Shown here: positions 42,914 to 52,955 of the stretch, piece after piece
Numbering within the stretch: the first letter of the stretch is position 1
Layout: each line of letters starts with the position of its first letter
Source: Bacteroidota bacterium
GTDB lineage: Bacteria > Bacteroidota > Bacteroidia > AKYH767-A > OLB10
DNA length: 64,000 nucleotides
Direction of reading: 5' to 3'
Assembly (NCBI GenBank): GCA_016714005.1
Contig: JADJOA010000011.1
Location: 19,492-83,491, forward strand
Notes under the pieces: generated by a model
What the model was told of the DNA's origin: nothing
What the model saw: only the letters and a program-made list of their open reading frames with translations
Databases searched by the model: none
Program-made: the position numbers and the translations under genes

Positions 42914-44035
42914 ATGAAGCGAATAATTTTAGTTGCCGCTATTGCCTTAAACACTAATATAGGCAATGCACAAAAAGCAGAAGTGCAATCGGCTTACAGT
43001 TATTTAAAGTATGAGCAGTTGGATAAAGCCCAGGAGGCGATTGATAAAGCTGCCAACCACGAAACTACCATGAACATGGAAAAAACATGGTATTACAGGG
43101 GATTGATTTACCAGAGTATGTATAAGAACGAGAAGTATGCTGGGCTTTCGGCTAATCCGTTAGAAGAGGCTTTGCGCTCGTTCAATAAATGTTTGGAGAT
43201 TAATCCTAAGTATGAATATGCGCAGGAAATTGCTGAGAAAAAAGTTACTCTTTCTAAACAGTTTTCTGATAAAGGTTATGATGAGTTTACAAAAAAGGAT
43301 TTTGCAACCGCATTAAAATCTTTTGAAAATGTAATTAGCCTTAGCCCAACAGATACTGCCATTTATTATAATGCTGCAATAAGTGCCGATAAGGCAAAAG
43401 ATATGGCTAAGGCTAAGCAGTACTATGCCAAGTTGGTTGAAATGAATTATAACGATTCAAAGTTTTACCAATCTTATGCGCAAATATTGTTGAGTGAGAA
43501 GGATACCACAGGCGCTTTAAAGTTGCTTGCCAATGGTTTATCAAGATTCCCGGGTGAGAAGGGTATGCAAATACAACAAACCAACATTTATATACAAAGC
43601 GGAAGAACAGGAGAGGCATTGCAATCGTTAGACGGTGCAATTGCAAAAGACCCGACTAATCCTAACCTGTATTTTGCAAAGGGAAGTTTGCAGGAAAAAT
43701 CGGGTAAGGAAAATGATGCTGTTGTTACGTATAAAAAAGCGATTGAAATTAAGCCCGACTATTTTGATGCAAATTACAATTTAGGGGCATTGTATTTTAA
43801 CCAGGGAGCTAAAATGGCTAATGAGGCAAATAAGATACAGGATAATGCCAAGTATGCGAAAGCAAAAACGGAGTTTGAAGCAAAGTTTAACCTCGCCAAA
43901 CCATACTTTGAAAAGGCATTGGAGATAAATCCGAAAGATGAATCAACATTGGTATCATTAAAACAGTTGTATGCAACATTAAATGATACACCAAACTATG
44001 ATCGTGTTAAAAAGCTGCTTGATAATTTGAAGTAG
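42914..44035 (+). CDS. Exported TPR-repeat protein
   Basis: 373 residues. Signal peptide (IALNTNIGNAQ). At least six TPR units follow, such as ALKSFENVISLSPTDTAIYYNAA and YFDANYNLGALYFNQGA. It has no catalytic motif and probably acts as a periplasmic scaffold. It follows gyrA by 55 bases and ends at a strong terminator. Confidence 0.85.
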   Translation: MKRIILVAAIALNTNIGNAQKAEVQSAYSYLKYEQLDKAQEAIDKAANHETTMNMEKTWYYRGLIYQSMYKNEKYAGLSANPLEEALRSFNKCLEINPKYEYAQEIAEKKVTLSKQFSDKGYDEFTKKDFATALKSFENVISLSPTDTAIYYNAAISADKAKDMAKAKQYYAKLVEMNYNDSKFYQSYAQILLSEKDTTGALKLLANGLSRFPGEKGMQIQQTNIYIQSGRTGEALQSLDGAIAKDPTNPNLYFAKGSLQEKSGKENDAVVTYKKAIEIKPDYFDANYNLGALYFNQGAKMANEANKIQDNAKYAKAKTEFEAKFNLAKPYFEKALEINPKDESTLVSLKQLYATLNDTPNYDRVKKLLDNLK

Positions 44036-44057
44036 TGTGTAGATAACATTTAATGTA

Positions 44058-44090
44058 AAAGTCCCTCTTTGCAGAGGGACTTTTTTTTTT
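44058..44090 (+). terminator. Rho-independent terminator of the TPR gene
   Basis: AAAGTCCCTCT (44058-44068) and AGAGGGACTTT (44073-44083) form an 11-bp stem with a TTGC loop, followed by a long T run. Confidence 0.93.
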
Positions 44091-44106
44091 ATAGTGTTAT
44101 GAAATG

Positions 44107-44186
44107 TGCCCTGGGCGAGATTCGAACTCGCACGCTTGCGCGCCACCCCCTCAAGATGGTGTGTCTGCCAGTTTCACCACCAGGGC
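44107..44186 (-). tRNA. tRNA-Leu (anticodon GAG)
   Basis: On the minus strand the acceptor arm is GCCCTGG/CCAGGGC with discriminator A. The anticodon stem CCATC/GGTGG encloses a 7-base loop TTGAGGG, so the anticodon is GAG. A long variable arm (class II) is present and the T arm has GTTCGAATC. CCA is not encoded. The D arm contains TGGTGAAACTGGCAGAC. Confidence 0.93.
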
Positions 44187-44299
44187 AATTTTTAAAAGCG
44201 GGGCTAAAGTAATTTTTTTGGGTAATTTTTAATAATGGAAGAAGGGGACGGTGATTAGTAAATATGCTGTTGTGTTTGCTAAAAAAAATTAACTGACCA

Positions 44300-46520
44300 T
44301 TATTTTTCGATAGCTGTGTCGTAAGCTTCTTTAAAGAAGAGGGTATTTTTCCAGTTGTTATTGTTAATGGTTATGCTACCCGTAGTAACCAGCCCTAGGT
44401 TTTCGAATTCGATATCGGTTTCGGAAATGTGGTTGATGAAGTTATCGAGATTGTCATCCGAAACGGTAACGACAATGCGGCTTTGTGCTTCGCCAAAGAG
44501 AAATGCATCGGTACGTATATCGGGGTCGGTATTGATGTCGAAGCCGAGCAGTGAAGGCATGGCACTTTCGAGGAGGGTGATGAATAAGCCACCATCGCTT
44601 ACATCGTGTGCAGACCGGATGAGTAGTTGTTTGGCTATTAGTTGTTGCACTGCCTGTTGTATGTTGTACTCATCTATTAGGTTGAAGTCTGGGGCAGATG
44701 TGTTTTTTATGTTGTGGTATGAGTAGAGGTACTGCGATGAATTGATGCAATTTTGAGAACTGCCGATGAGGAAGATATGGTCGCCCGCATTTTTGAAATT
44801 TAATGACATGGTGTTGCGCTTGTTTGTAACAACGCCTAACATGCCAATGGTGGGTGTGGGAAAGACGGGAACTTCTTCGGTGCCTGTTTTGCTTTGGTTG
44901 TAAACTTACGTTCCCGCCTGTAACGGGGGTGCCAAATTTGGTGCAGGCTTCGGCCATGCCTTTGATGGCGTTAACAAATTGCCAATATACTTCGGGGTTA
45001 TAGGGATTGCCAAAGTTAAGACAGTTGGTAACTGCGCTTGGTATGCCCCCGCTGCAAACGATGTTGCGAGCGGCTTCGGAAACGGCAATGGCGCAACCTA
45101 TGTGTGGATTGGCATATACGTAACGTGAGTTGCAATCAACGGTAAGTGCAAGTGCTTTTTTGCTGTCTTTAAGATTTACAATGGCGGCATCGGATGGGTT
45201 GTTGGTGCTCATGTTAACGGTGCCTACCATGCTATCGTACTGGTTATGTACCCAGCGTTTGACAGCAATGTTCGGGTGCGTTGAAAGATGGAAAGCTACT
45301 TTTTGCAAATCATCGGGCATAGCAACATTATCTGGATTAAAAGAATTATTTTTGGCAAAGTATGCATGCTCTTTGTAATCTCTTTTGTAAACGGGAGCGC
45401 CACCACCAAGAACAAGTGATTCGGCAGGTACATCGGCAATGAGGGTGTCGTTCATGTAAAAATGCAGGCGTTCTCCTTTGGTTACTTCTCCTATTTGTGT
45501 GCAGTTTAAATCCCACTTGTCAAAAATGTTTTGCACTACATTTTCCATTCCTTTTTTTACTACTACGAGCATACGTTCCTGCGATTCGCTGAGGAGTATT
45601 TCCCATGGTTCCATTCCTTTTTGCCGGGTGGGTACTTTGTCTAAATTTATTTTCATGCCATGTTCGCCTTTTGCGCTCATTTCGCTTGTAGAACAAATGA
45701 TGCCAGCAGCACCCATATCCTGCATACCAATAACGGCACCGCTATCAATAACTTCGAGCGTTGCTTCCAATAAAAGTTTTTCCTGGAATGGATCGCCTAC
45801 CTGCACAGCAGGTAAATCTTCGTGGGAGTCGTCATGCAAATCGCCACTGGCAAAGGTAGCGCCATGTATTCCGTCTTTGCCTGTAGCAGAGCCCACAATA
45901 AACACCGGGTTGCCTTCGCCATAAGAAATTGCTTTAACGGTTTTGCCTTGTTTAACTATGCCGGCACTCATGGCATTAACAAGTATGTTTACGTTAAAGC
46001 TGTCGTCAAAAAAAACTTCGCCACCAACAGTGGGCACACCAAATGCATTGCCATAATCGCCAATGCCTTTACTACGCCTTTCATTAAATGCGGTCCGCTC
46101 GGCATTGATGTTGCCAAAGCGCAACGAGTTGAGTTGTGCAATGGGGCGGGCACCCATGGTAAAAATATCTCTGTTGATACCACCCACACCAGTAGCCGCT
46201 CCCTGATAGGGTTCAATAGCCGATGGATGGTTATGTGATTCGATTTTAAATGCACAGGCAAGTTCATCATCAATGGCAACAAGCCCTGCATTTTCTTCAC
46301 CGGCTTTTGCAAGCATGTGTTCACCATCGCGAGGCAATGTTTTAAGCCATGTGATAGAGTTTTTATAAGAACAGTGTTCGCTCCACATTACAGAGTAAAT
46401 GCTGATTTCGTTAAAGTTAGGCGTGCGACCTAATATCTGTTTTATTTTTTCGAATTCTTCGGGGAGCAATCCGAGTTTTTGCGCTGTTTGTACAGTTGAA
46501 GGTTGTAAGTGGTCAGACAT
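44300..46520 (-). CDS. purL: Phosphoribosylformylglycinamidine synthase subunit PurL, short type (one frame break)
   Basis: Fourth step of purine synthesis, converting FGAR to FGAM with ATP and ammonia from PurQ. 740 residues when repaired, which is the short form that works with PurS and PurQ rather than the 1300-residue fused form. Motifs are YSVMWSEHCSYKNS, ESHNHPSAIEPYQGAATGVGG, GMQDMGAAGIICSTSEM and SDGGLFITLLES-type C-terminus (HDVSDGGLFI). The frame is lost near 44915; two extra T give GGNVSFYNQSKTGTEEVPVF. purS and purQ are not in the window. Confidence 0.95.
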
Positions 46521-46609
46521 TTTTTATTTGTTCAATAGTTTAATAGTTGAAAGGTTGTTGTCAATAGAAAGGCAATTAACCATTCACCACTAATAATTAA
46601 TCATTATAA

Positions 46610-46628
46610 TATATTTGCTGCAAAGGTA
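46610..46628. promoter_or_regulatory. Symmetric pair of -7 elements in the purL/membrane-protein gap
   Basis: TATATTTGC, T, GCAAAGGTA contains TAnnTTTG on both strands, back to back and sharing a central T. The plus-strand copy points to the gene at 46688 and the minus-strand copy to purL. No TTG box is seen at normal spacing for either. Confidence 0.4.
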
Positions 46629-46687
46629 GAAGTTTGCCTTTGGTGATTTGATTTTAGCAGCCTGTTTATTTTTTAACAATAAAGCTT

Positions 46688-48004
46688 TTGGAGTTACTTT
46701 TAAGTGTGTTGTATGTGAGCGTTTTTTTGGCGATAATTTTTCGCTGGCGCTTTTTTAATATACAGGGAGTTAAACGCACATGGCTTGCCTGGGCATTTGT
46801 AATTAAGGTTATAGTGGGGGTAGGAGTGGGGCTGTTGTACACTTATCATTATAAGGAGCGGAATTTGGCCGATACGTTTAAGTTTTTTGACGATAGCCGT
46901 GTTATGTACAATATGTTCTTTATGAATAAAGGATATTTTTTTAGAATGTTTACGGGTTATGGGGATGATGCAACTTATTTATTGCCATACTATGATTTGA
47001 TGAATAACTGGTATAATAAAGTTGCCCTTTTTAATGATTACCGTACACAAATTAGAATTAACTGTCTGATGCGTTTTTTTTCGGGCGGGTATTATTATGT
47101 ACACTCGGTAATGTTTTCGTTTTTATCGTTTGTTGGGTTAACAGCTATGTACAGGGTGTTTGCGGAAGAAATTCCTCAAAAGAAAAAAATACTTTTTGCA
47201 GGAGTTTATTTTATGCCTTCGGTTTTGTTTTGGGGTTCGGGGTTGTTAAAAGACGGGCTTATTTTTTTTGCAACAGGTTGCACCCTGCTTTTCCTCTACC
47301 GATTAACCAGCTACAGAACTAAAATATTTCTATACGGATTTTTGTTTCTGGCCTGCCTGATATTTTTGATGACCATAAAGTTTCATAATTATATTTTGCT
47401 TTTTCCGTTGCTGGTTGCTTATGGATTAACAATGGTTAACCCGCAAAAAATATTTTTAAAGTTTTCGACCATAACCGCTATGTATTTTATTGCGCTTATA
47501 AATATGGATTTGATACTACCGCACTTTGGGTTAATGGATTTGATTGCCAAGAAACAATTTGAATTTTTGGAATTGAATAAAATGTATAGCCCTGGAAGCG
47601 AAATTGCGCTGAGCACTTTGTACCCATCAGTAAAAAGTTTAATACTAAATGCGCCTGAAGCATATTATCATTCCTTTTTTCGCCCTTTCTTTTTTGAATC
47701 AAAATCTCCACTCATACTGTTTGCCGGGTTTGAGAATCTTTTTTTGTTGCTTGCGTTAGTGGTTTCTTTGATGGGCTACCGAAAAAGTGATATGCGTTTT
47801 TCGCCCATATTGTATTTAGCGGTGTTTTACGTGTTGCTTTTGTTTTTACTGATTGGTCTTGTGGTGCCCGTAATGGGAGCAATGGTAAGGTACAAGGCGC
47901 AGGCATTGCCTTTTTTGTTTTTTGTATTGGTAATGGCGTTTGATTATAAAATGCTGATGATTCGCTTTCCGTTTTTGGAAAAATTATTGAAAGCAAGAAA
48001 ATAA
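46688..48004 (+). CDS. Polytopic membrane protein, possible surface-glycan polymerase (copy 1)
   Basis: 438 residues with about ten predicted membrane helices. The start is the TTG at 46688 (MELLLSVLYVSVFL), the most likely start as no ATG lies before the first helix. A periplasmic-facing motif is PSVLFWGSGLLKDGL (near residue 178), with NDYRTQIRINCLMRFFSGGYYY before it. The P-S-x-x-x-W-x-S-x-x-x-K-[DE] pattern recalls polysaccharide polymerase or EpsG-like proteins, but I cannot assign a family. A shattered paralog follows after 4 bases. Confidence 0.7.
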   Translation: MELLLSVLYVSVFLAIIFRWRFFNIQGVKRTWLAWAFVIKVIVGVGVGLLYTYHYKERNLADTFKFFDDSRVMYNMFFMNKGYFFRMFTGYGDDATYLLPYYDLMNNWYNKVALFNDYRTQIRINCLMRFFSGGYYYVHSVMFSFLSFVGLTAMYRVFAEEIPQKKKILFAGVYFMPSVLFWGSGLLKDGLIFFATGCTLLFLYRLTSYRTKIFLYGFLFLACLIFLMTIKFHNYILLFPLLVAYGLTMVNPQKIFLKFSTITAMYFIALINMDLILPHFGLMDLIAKKQFEFLELNKMYSPGSEIALSTLYPSVKSLILNAPEAYYHSFFRPFFFESKSPLILFAGFENLFLLLALVVSLMGYRKSDMRFSPILYLAVFYVLLLFLLIGLVVPVMGAMVRYKAQALPFLFFVLVMAFDYKMLMIRFPFLEKLLKARK

Positions 48005-48008
48005 TATT

Positions 48009-49295
48009 ATGGAATGGGTATTGTGTATTATATATTCTTTAGCGCTTGCTTTTGTTTTTATAAGTGGATGTATGAACAAGCTAAAGGAGTACCTCAATAC
48101 TTTTTCCGCTGTTGTTTATTGTAAAAGTGTATTGCAGGCATTGCCTATTCGTATTATCTACTAACCAAAAACAAAGGAGGAGATATGTTTTGGTACATGC
48201 AGGGAAACTAATTATCTTTTTGATTCCTGCAGGCAACAGCTCGATTCTTTTTTTTAAGTACGTTTTGGGAATTGAGGATACATCTACAACTCAGATTACC
48301 GGTGCCGGTGCAACACCTACGGAATAAGCCTGATTTTTTTATTAATGATGCAAGAACTTTAATAAGGGGTAAACTTGCTAATCAGATTAGTTTCTTTGGG
48401 CGCATGGCAGGTACATACTGTTTGTTTTTGTTTTATCTCAACGCTAGGGTTTGTTTATCTCTCGAGGTTTTTTCTAGAATTTTAATGCTAACAAAACTTT
48501 TACAACACTTGCCATATCACTATTTCCTTCTGTTTTTTTGTGGACATCTTTAATACTTAAAGAAAGCCTATTGGTGTGTTTCCTTGGCGTATTTCTATTT
48601 TCGCTTCATAAAGTTGTTTCAAGAAAAGCAAAAACAAGAACTTATTTTCTAACCTTTATTTTTTTTATGTTGCTTTTAACGGTTAAGCCTTTTGTAATTC
48701 TTTTACTTATTCCTTTTTTGGTAGCTTATTATGTATGCACTGAAATGCAATCTGCACGATGGATTTTGATGCGATGGGGTGTTGTAGTGTTTTTTTTCTG
48801 GATGCTGGCAGTGGTAGCCGGTAATGTTTCAAAAGATTATTCTATTCCTTATCGCTTGTATTCGCAACAGCAAAGCAGTTTAAAGTTTGCAGTTTTCAGA
48901 GGAGATAAAAGTTACCACAAGCCCCCATTATTGCCCCTTGCTGGACAAGCATTATTAAAAGAAGCCCTGAGGCAGTTAATAATGCTCTTATATTACCTTT
49001 ATTTAATATTACTGATTCTTATGAAAAAAAAGCGGCAGCCCTTGAGAATATTCTTTTGACTGCCGCTTTAATAATCTCCGTTTATTTTTGGTGGAGATTA
49101 AAAATTAAGAACTTAAATTCAGTGATTTTATGTTTGCTTTTTGCTTTTGTTTTGCTTGCAGTAACCGGATTAACTACTGCAGTAATTGGTGCGCTAATAA
49201 GATATAAAATTATTGGTATTCTATTTATCAGCGCATTTATAAGTTACTGTTTTTCTGCTTTTTTATTTAATAACAAAAGGAAGCGAATTTCTTAA
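48009..49295 (+). CDS. Polytopic membrane protein, paralog of the preceding gene (copy 2, several frame breaks)
   Basis: About 430 residues in several frames. The order of recognisable pieces matches copy 1: an N-terminal helix (MEWVLCIIYSLALAFVF), IAGIAYSYYLL then GGDMFW, NDARTLIRGKLANQISFF, FPSVFLWTSLILKESLL (the same P-S-V-x-x-W-x-S-x-x-L-K-[DE] motif), then a C-terminal helix block ending IGALIRYKIIGILF. Frame losses occur near 48110-48165, 48225-48330, 48430-48530 and 49050. That is more than in neighbours, so decay of a duplicated copy is possible beside sequencing error. Confidence 0.6.
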
Positions 49296-49296
49296 A

Positions 49297-49879
49297 CTAT
49301 TTCATTTCATCTACAGAACTTTTGCATGTCATTGAATGATCGAGATGGGTGCGCAATATTGGTAATGTTTCTGTTGCCCATGCTGCAATGCTCGGATATG
49401 TAGTTTCTTTTGATGCCTTTTCAAATTTTTCAATAGCTTCTTTATGTCCTTTCACCATCATATCAGCATATTCTTTGTCAAATTCTTTTCCTGATTTGGA
49501 CATCAATTTTTGATAATTATCCTGACTGTTTTTGGTTTGGGAGGAAGGAAGTGTAATGCTTTTTGTTTGAGCAAGATCATTAAGTTTAGCGAGTGCTGTA
49601 GTATGGTCATTCTCCATCATTTTTCCTAAATCTTTAACTATAGATGTACTTCCCTTTTGTTGCGCCAAAATTCCCAAACTTACCTCCTGCAAACTGATTT
49701 CAGCGGCATTAACTAAAAAACTGAGCATCTCTTTCAGCTTGATTGTCCTCAAATTTTGCATCATTATGTTCTTCCGCTACTTCTTTAGAGTCTTTTGATT
49801 TTTCCTGGTTGCAGGATGAAACGATTAATGCAAATGAAATAATACCTAAAAATGTTGCTATTGATTTTAAATGTGTCAT
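49297..49879 (-). CDS. DUF4142 family lipoprotein (one frame break)
   Basis: About 193 residues. I start at the ATG 49879 (MTHLKSIATFLGIISFALIVSSC), a lipoprotein signal with lipobox VSSC. The mature part is helical, with the DUF4142 pattern: DAQFLVNAAEISLQEV..., DLGKMMENDHTTA..., YADMMVKGHKEAI and a C-terminal LPILRTHLDH. The frame is lost in the T run near 49728-49733 (one too many). Some DUF4142 proteins are stress-related, but function is unknown. Convergent with the membrane-protein pair. Confidence 0.83.
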
Positions 49880-50077
49880 TTTGATTGTGGTTTTATAAAT
49901 TACTTTGACAAATATGCGCACACTTTCATTTTTTTGAATTACATAATTCCAATAAGTTCTTAAATAATTTACTTGCTAATTAAAAATGGAGATCCTAAGA
50001 CATCATCAAAATGTAAACTCCTTTATATATTAATGCAACTCTAATTCAAAAAATATTCACCGAGTCAGTTGGGTTAA

Positions 50078-50551
50078 TCAGTATTTTATTTTATAGGATT
50101 TTTCAATCCACATTTTGAAAACATTCAGTGCCTGTTCGTTTGGTAAATGTATCATCGGGATTTTTCGTTTTGAAGGCTCACAACTAATTTCATCATAAAT
50201 AAAAGCATCGTCAAAACCGGCATTGGCAGCATCGTGATGCGTATTGGCATAATAAACTTTATCGGGCCTTGCCCAATAGATAGCACCAAGGCACATAGGG
50301 CATGGCTCGCAGGAAGTATAAATTTCACAGCCACTGAGTTGGAAAGAACCAAGGTTTTGACAGGCGTTGCGTATAGCCATGACTTCAGCATGTGCGGTGG
50401 GATCGTTGATAGATGTTACCGCATTATTACCACGACCTTTAATTTTTCCATCCTTAACAATTACACAGCCAAATGGTCTGCCTTCATTTGATGCTGAGCC
50501 TTGCAATGAAAGTTCAATTGCCGCATCCATAAATTCATTCTGGTTATTCAT
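50078..50551 (-). CDS. Nucleoside/guanine deaminase family protein
   Basis: Zinc-dependent deaminase of 157 residues, cytidine-deaminase fold. The zinc site is HAEVMAIRNAC (His and the catalytic Glu) plus PCPMC. The C-terminus and the TSCEPCPMCLGAIYWAR segment are closest to the GuaD-like guanine deaminase group, but tRNA or cytosine deaminase relatives share these motifs. Role: salvage of purine bases (inference). Confidence 0.88.
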   Translation of the reverse strand: MNNQNEFMDAAIELSLQGSASNEGRPFGCVIVKDGKIKGRGNNAVTSINDPTAHAEVMAIRNACQNLGSFQLSGCEIYTSCEPCPMCLGAIYWARPDKVYYANTHHDAANAGFDDAFIYDEISCEPSKRKIPMIHLPNEQALNVFKMWIEKSYKIKY

Positions 50552-50572
50552 GCCTTAATTATGGGTTTAAAA

Positions 50573-51900
50573 TTATTCTTTGTAAAACAACCATTTGCCC
50601 ATTTCTTTCCAAGTAACTTTTTTGCCGTACATTAAAATTCCGGTGCGGTAAATGCGCGCGGCAATCCATGTTGTAAAAATAAATCCGGCAATTAACAATA
50701 TCATTGAAATGATAATGTCAATCCAGGGTGGATCGAAAGGCATGCGTACCATCATTACAACAGGTGATGTAAATGGTATTAAAGAAAACCAGTATCCTAA
50801 TTTACTTTCGGGGTTTTGCATTACAATAGTAGAAACTACATAGGCAAAAATTAACGGTATGGTTATGGGTAACATAAATTGCTGCGTATCGGTTTCCGGA
50901 ATCAACAGCAGCGCCAATGGCTGCAAACAATGCGCTATACATAAGGTAGCCAAAAGAAAATAGAAAATAAACGAAATAATAATTTTGGTAAAGTTGAGGG
51001 AAGAAAAATACCAGCAACAGAGCCTATGTTAAATTCTTCTTTCCCTTTGAATTCTTCTCCCGATGTTTTTTGCATTGGCTGCATATTATTCATCTGTTCC
51101 AATTTGGTTTTCATACTATTGCTATTTCCTGTAACAAGAGCAGTAGCTACAGATGTAACAGCAAATGTCAGCACTATCCAAATCATAAATTGTGTAAGCC
51201 CAACCAATGCTATACCCACAATTTTTCCCATCATTAACTGAAATGGTTTTACACTTGAAATAATTACTTCTACTATGCGGTTTGTTTTTTCCTCAATTAC
51301 GCCACGCATAACCTGCACGCCATATAAAAAATGAACAGATATATAAGCAAGCCGCCACCAAAGCCTATTACTGCCGTTGCACCAGCCGAAAACTCTTTGT
51401 CTTTACCCGATACAGTAACCGCTTTTGCTGTAACTCAACGCGTGTTTAATGCTGTCTAACGTTGATTTTTGAATGCCTGCAAGAGATAGTTTATATGCTT
51501 CAACTTCTTTTTGAAGTTTACTTTCAATAAAGGATACCACTGTAAGATTAGGTTGCTTTTCAGTATATAAAACACACTGTTTAGAGTCATTAATGGTAGT
51601 AGACGGCAAATAGAGTATGCCATAGTACTCGTTACCATTAAAAATTTGACGTGAAATTTCCAATGGCAATGTGTCTTTTTCAAAATTATATTTTCAGAAG
51701 ATACTAATTTATCAGCTAAAATCTTTGTTTCGTCAATTACTTTAATTCTTGAAGCAGCATCTCCACGGTTCATGGCAAGATAAGAGAATCCGGCCACCAG
51801 CCCGCCCATTAAGACGGGACCAAGTATGGACATGATGATAAAGATTTTTTGTTACGCGCGTTAAGTATTCGCGTTTTATAATCAGTAATATTTTGTTCAT
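50573..51900 (-). CDS. ABC-2 type exporter permease, NatB-like (several frame breaks)
   Basis: About 440 residues. The ATG at 51900 gives MNKILLIIKREYLTRVTK, the usual start for this family. The first helix is in GPVLMGGLVAGFSYLAM, followed by a large outside domain (KVIDETKILADKLVS). A conserved segment GVIEEKTNRIVEVIISSVKPFQLMMGKI marks the start of the C-terminal membrane block. The end has SPVVMMVRMPFDPP and ARIYRTGILMYGKK. Breaks are near 51850, 51690, 51420, 51320 and 50945. It pairs with the ATPase gene 12 bases upstream. Substrate unknown; relatives export Na+ or other substrates. Confidence 0.82.
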
Positions 51901-51912
51901 TAAGGAAAATGT

Positions 51913-52839
51913 TTAGTGTTGCGGGTTTGTGTTGCTTACTGCTGAAATAAAAATATCGTTCATACTTGGTATGCGTTCTTTAAAGGAGAGAATTTCTACA
52001 TCGGGCAAAAGTATTTTCAGTAAATCATTTGGGCTTGCATTATTGATGTTGCGAACTACTGCATGCATAGTGCCATCAATATTTTTACTTTCCACCAGTT
52101 CAAAACCACTCCACAAGGCGTTAGCAAAACCTATTGCATTTCCTTTATACTCTATTTCATAAAGGTTGCTTTTAAATTTTTTGCGAATTTCTTTTACGCT
52201 ACCATCCAATACTTTTTCAGATTTGTTAATCAACCCTATATGGGTACATAATTCTTCAACCGATTCCATACGATGTGTTGAAAGAATGATACTGGTACCT
52301 TTTGCTTTAAGTTGAAGCAACTCGTCCTTTATCAAATTAGCATTTATAGGATCAAAGCCTGTAAACGGCTCGTCCAATATGAGTAACTTTGGTTCATGCA
52401 ACACGGTAACAATAAACTGCACTTTTTGCTGCATGCCTTTGCTTAGTTCTTCAATCTTCTTGTTCCACCATTGCTTTATCTCAAATTTTTCGAACCAGAA
52501 TTTTAATTTTTTCAGCGCATCGTTTTTGCTCATTCCTTTTAGCTGAGAAAGGTAAAGCGCCTGTTCACCTACAGCCATTTTTTTGTACAGGCCTCGCTCC
52601 TCGGGTAAATAACCTATTTCAGAAATCAAATCGGGATTGAGTTTTTTGCCAAGTAGCAAAATGCTACCAGAATCGGGTCCGGTAATTTGGTTGATAATAC
52701 GAATGAGTGAAGTTTTGCCGGCACCATTTGGTCCAAGCAAACCAAAAACACTTCCTTCTTCAACCTCTAAACTTACATTGTTCAGCGCTGTGTGTGAAGC
52801 ATATTTTTTGGTTACGTTTTGTACTGATAATATGGGCAT
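51913..52839 (-). CDS. ABC transporter ATP-binding protein, partner of the ABC-2 permease
   Basis: 308 residues. Walker A GPNGAGKTSLIR, signature LSKGMQQKVQF, Walker B LLILDEPFTGFDP, and H-loop STHRM. The extra C-terminal about 80 residues after the nucleotide-binding domain are typical of the NatA/DUF4162 group. It lies 12 bases before the permease gene. Confidence 0.93.
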   Translation of the reverse strand: MPILSVQNVTKKYASHTALNNVSLEVEEGSVFGLLGPNGAGKTSLIRIINQITGPDSGSILLLGKKLNPDLISEIGYLPEERGLYKKMAVGEQALYLSQLKGMSKNDALKKLKFWFEKFEIKQWWNKKIEELSKGMQQKVQFIVTVLHEPKLLILDEPFTGFDPINANLIKDELLQLKAKGTSIILSTHRMESVEELCTHIGLINKSEKVLDGSVKEIRKKFKSNLYEIEYKGNAIGFANALWSGFELVESKNIDGTMHAVVRNINNASPNDLLKILLPDVEILSFKERIPSMNDIFISAVSNTNPQH

Positions 52840-52928
52840 AAAAATATTTTGCGCGAGCTAAAGTAAAATAAAGTGTTTAGACTTTGTTAATTGATTTGTT
52901 ACCTATTAGATAAATTTAAACAGCTTCT

Positions 52929-52936
52929 TAGTTTTG
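52929..52936 (+). promoter_or_regulatory. Candidate -7 element (TAGTTTTG)
   Basis: Exact TAnnTTTG match ending 19 bases before the ATG at 52956. The nearest TTTG upstream is 30 bases away, too far for a standard -33 box. Confidence 0.35.
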
Positions 52937-52955
52937 CATTCTTAATTCTTTAAAC

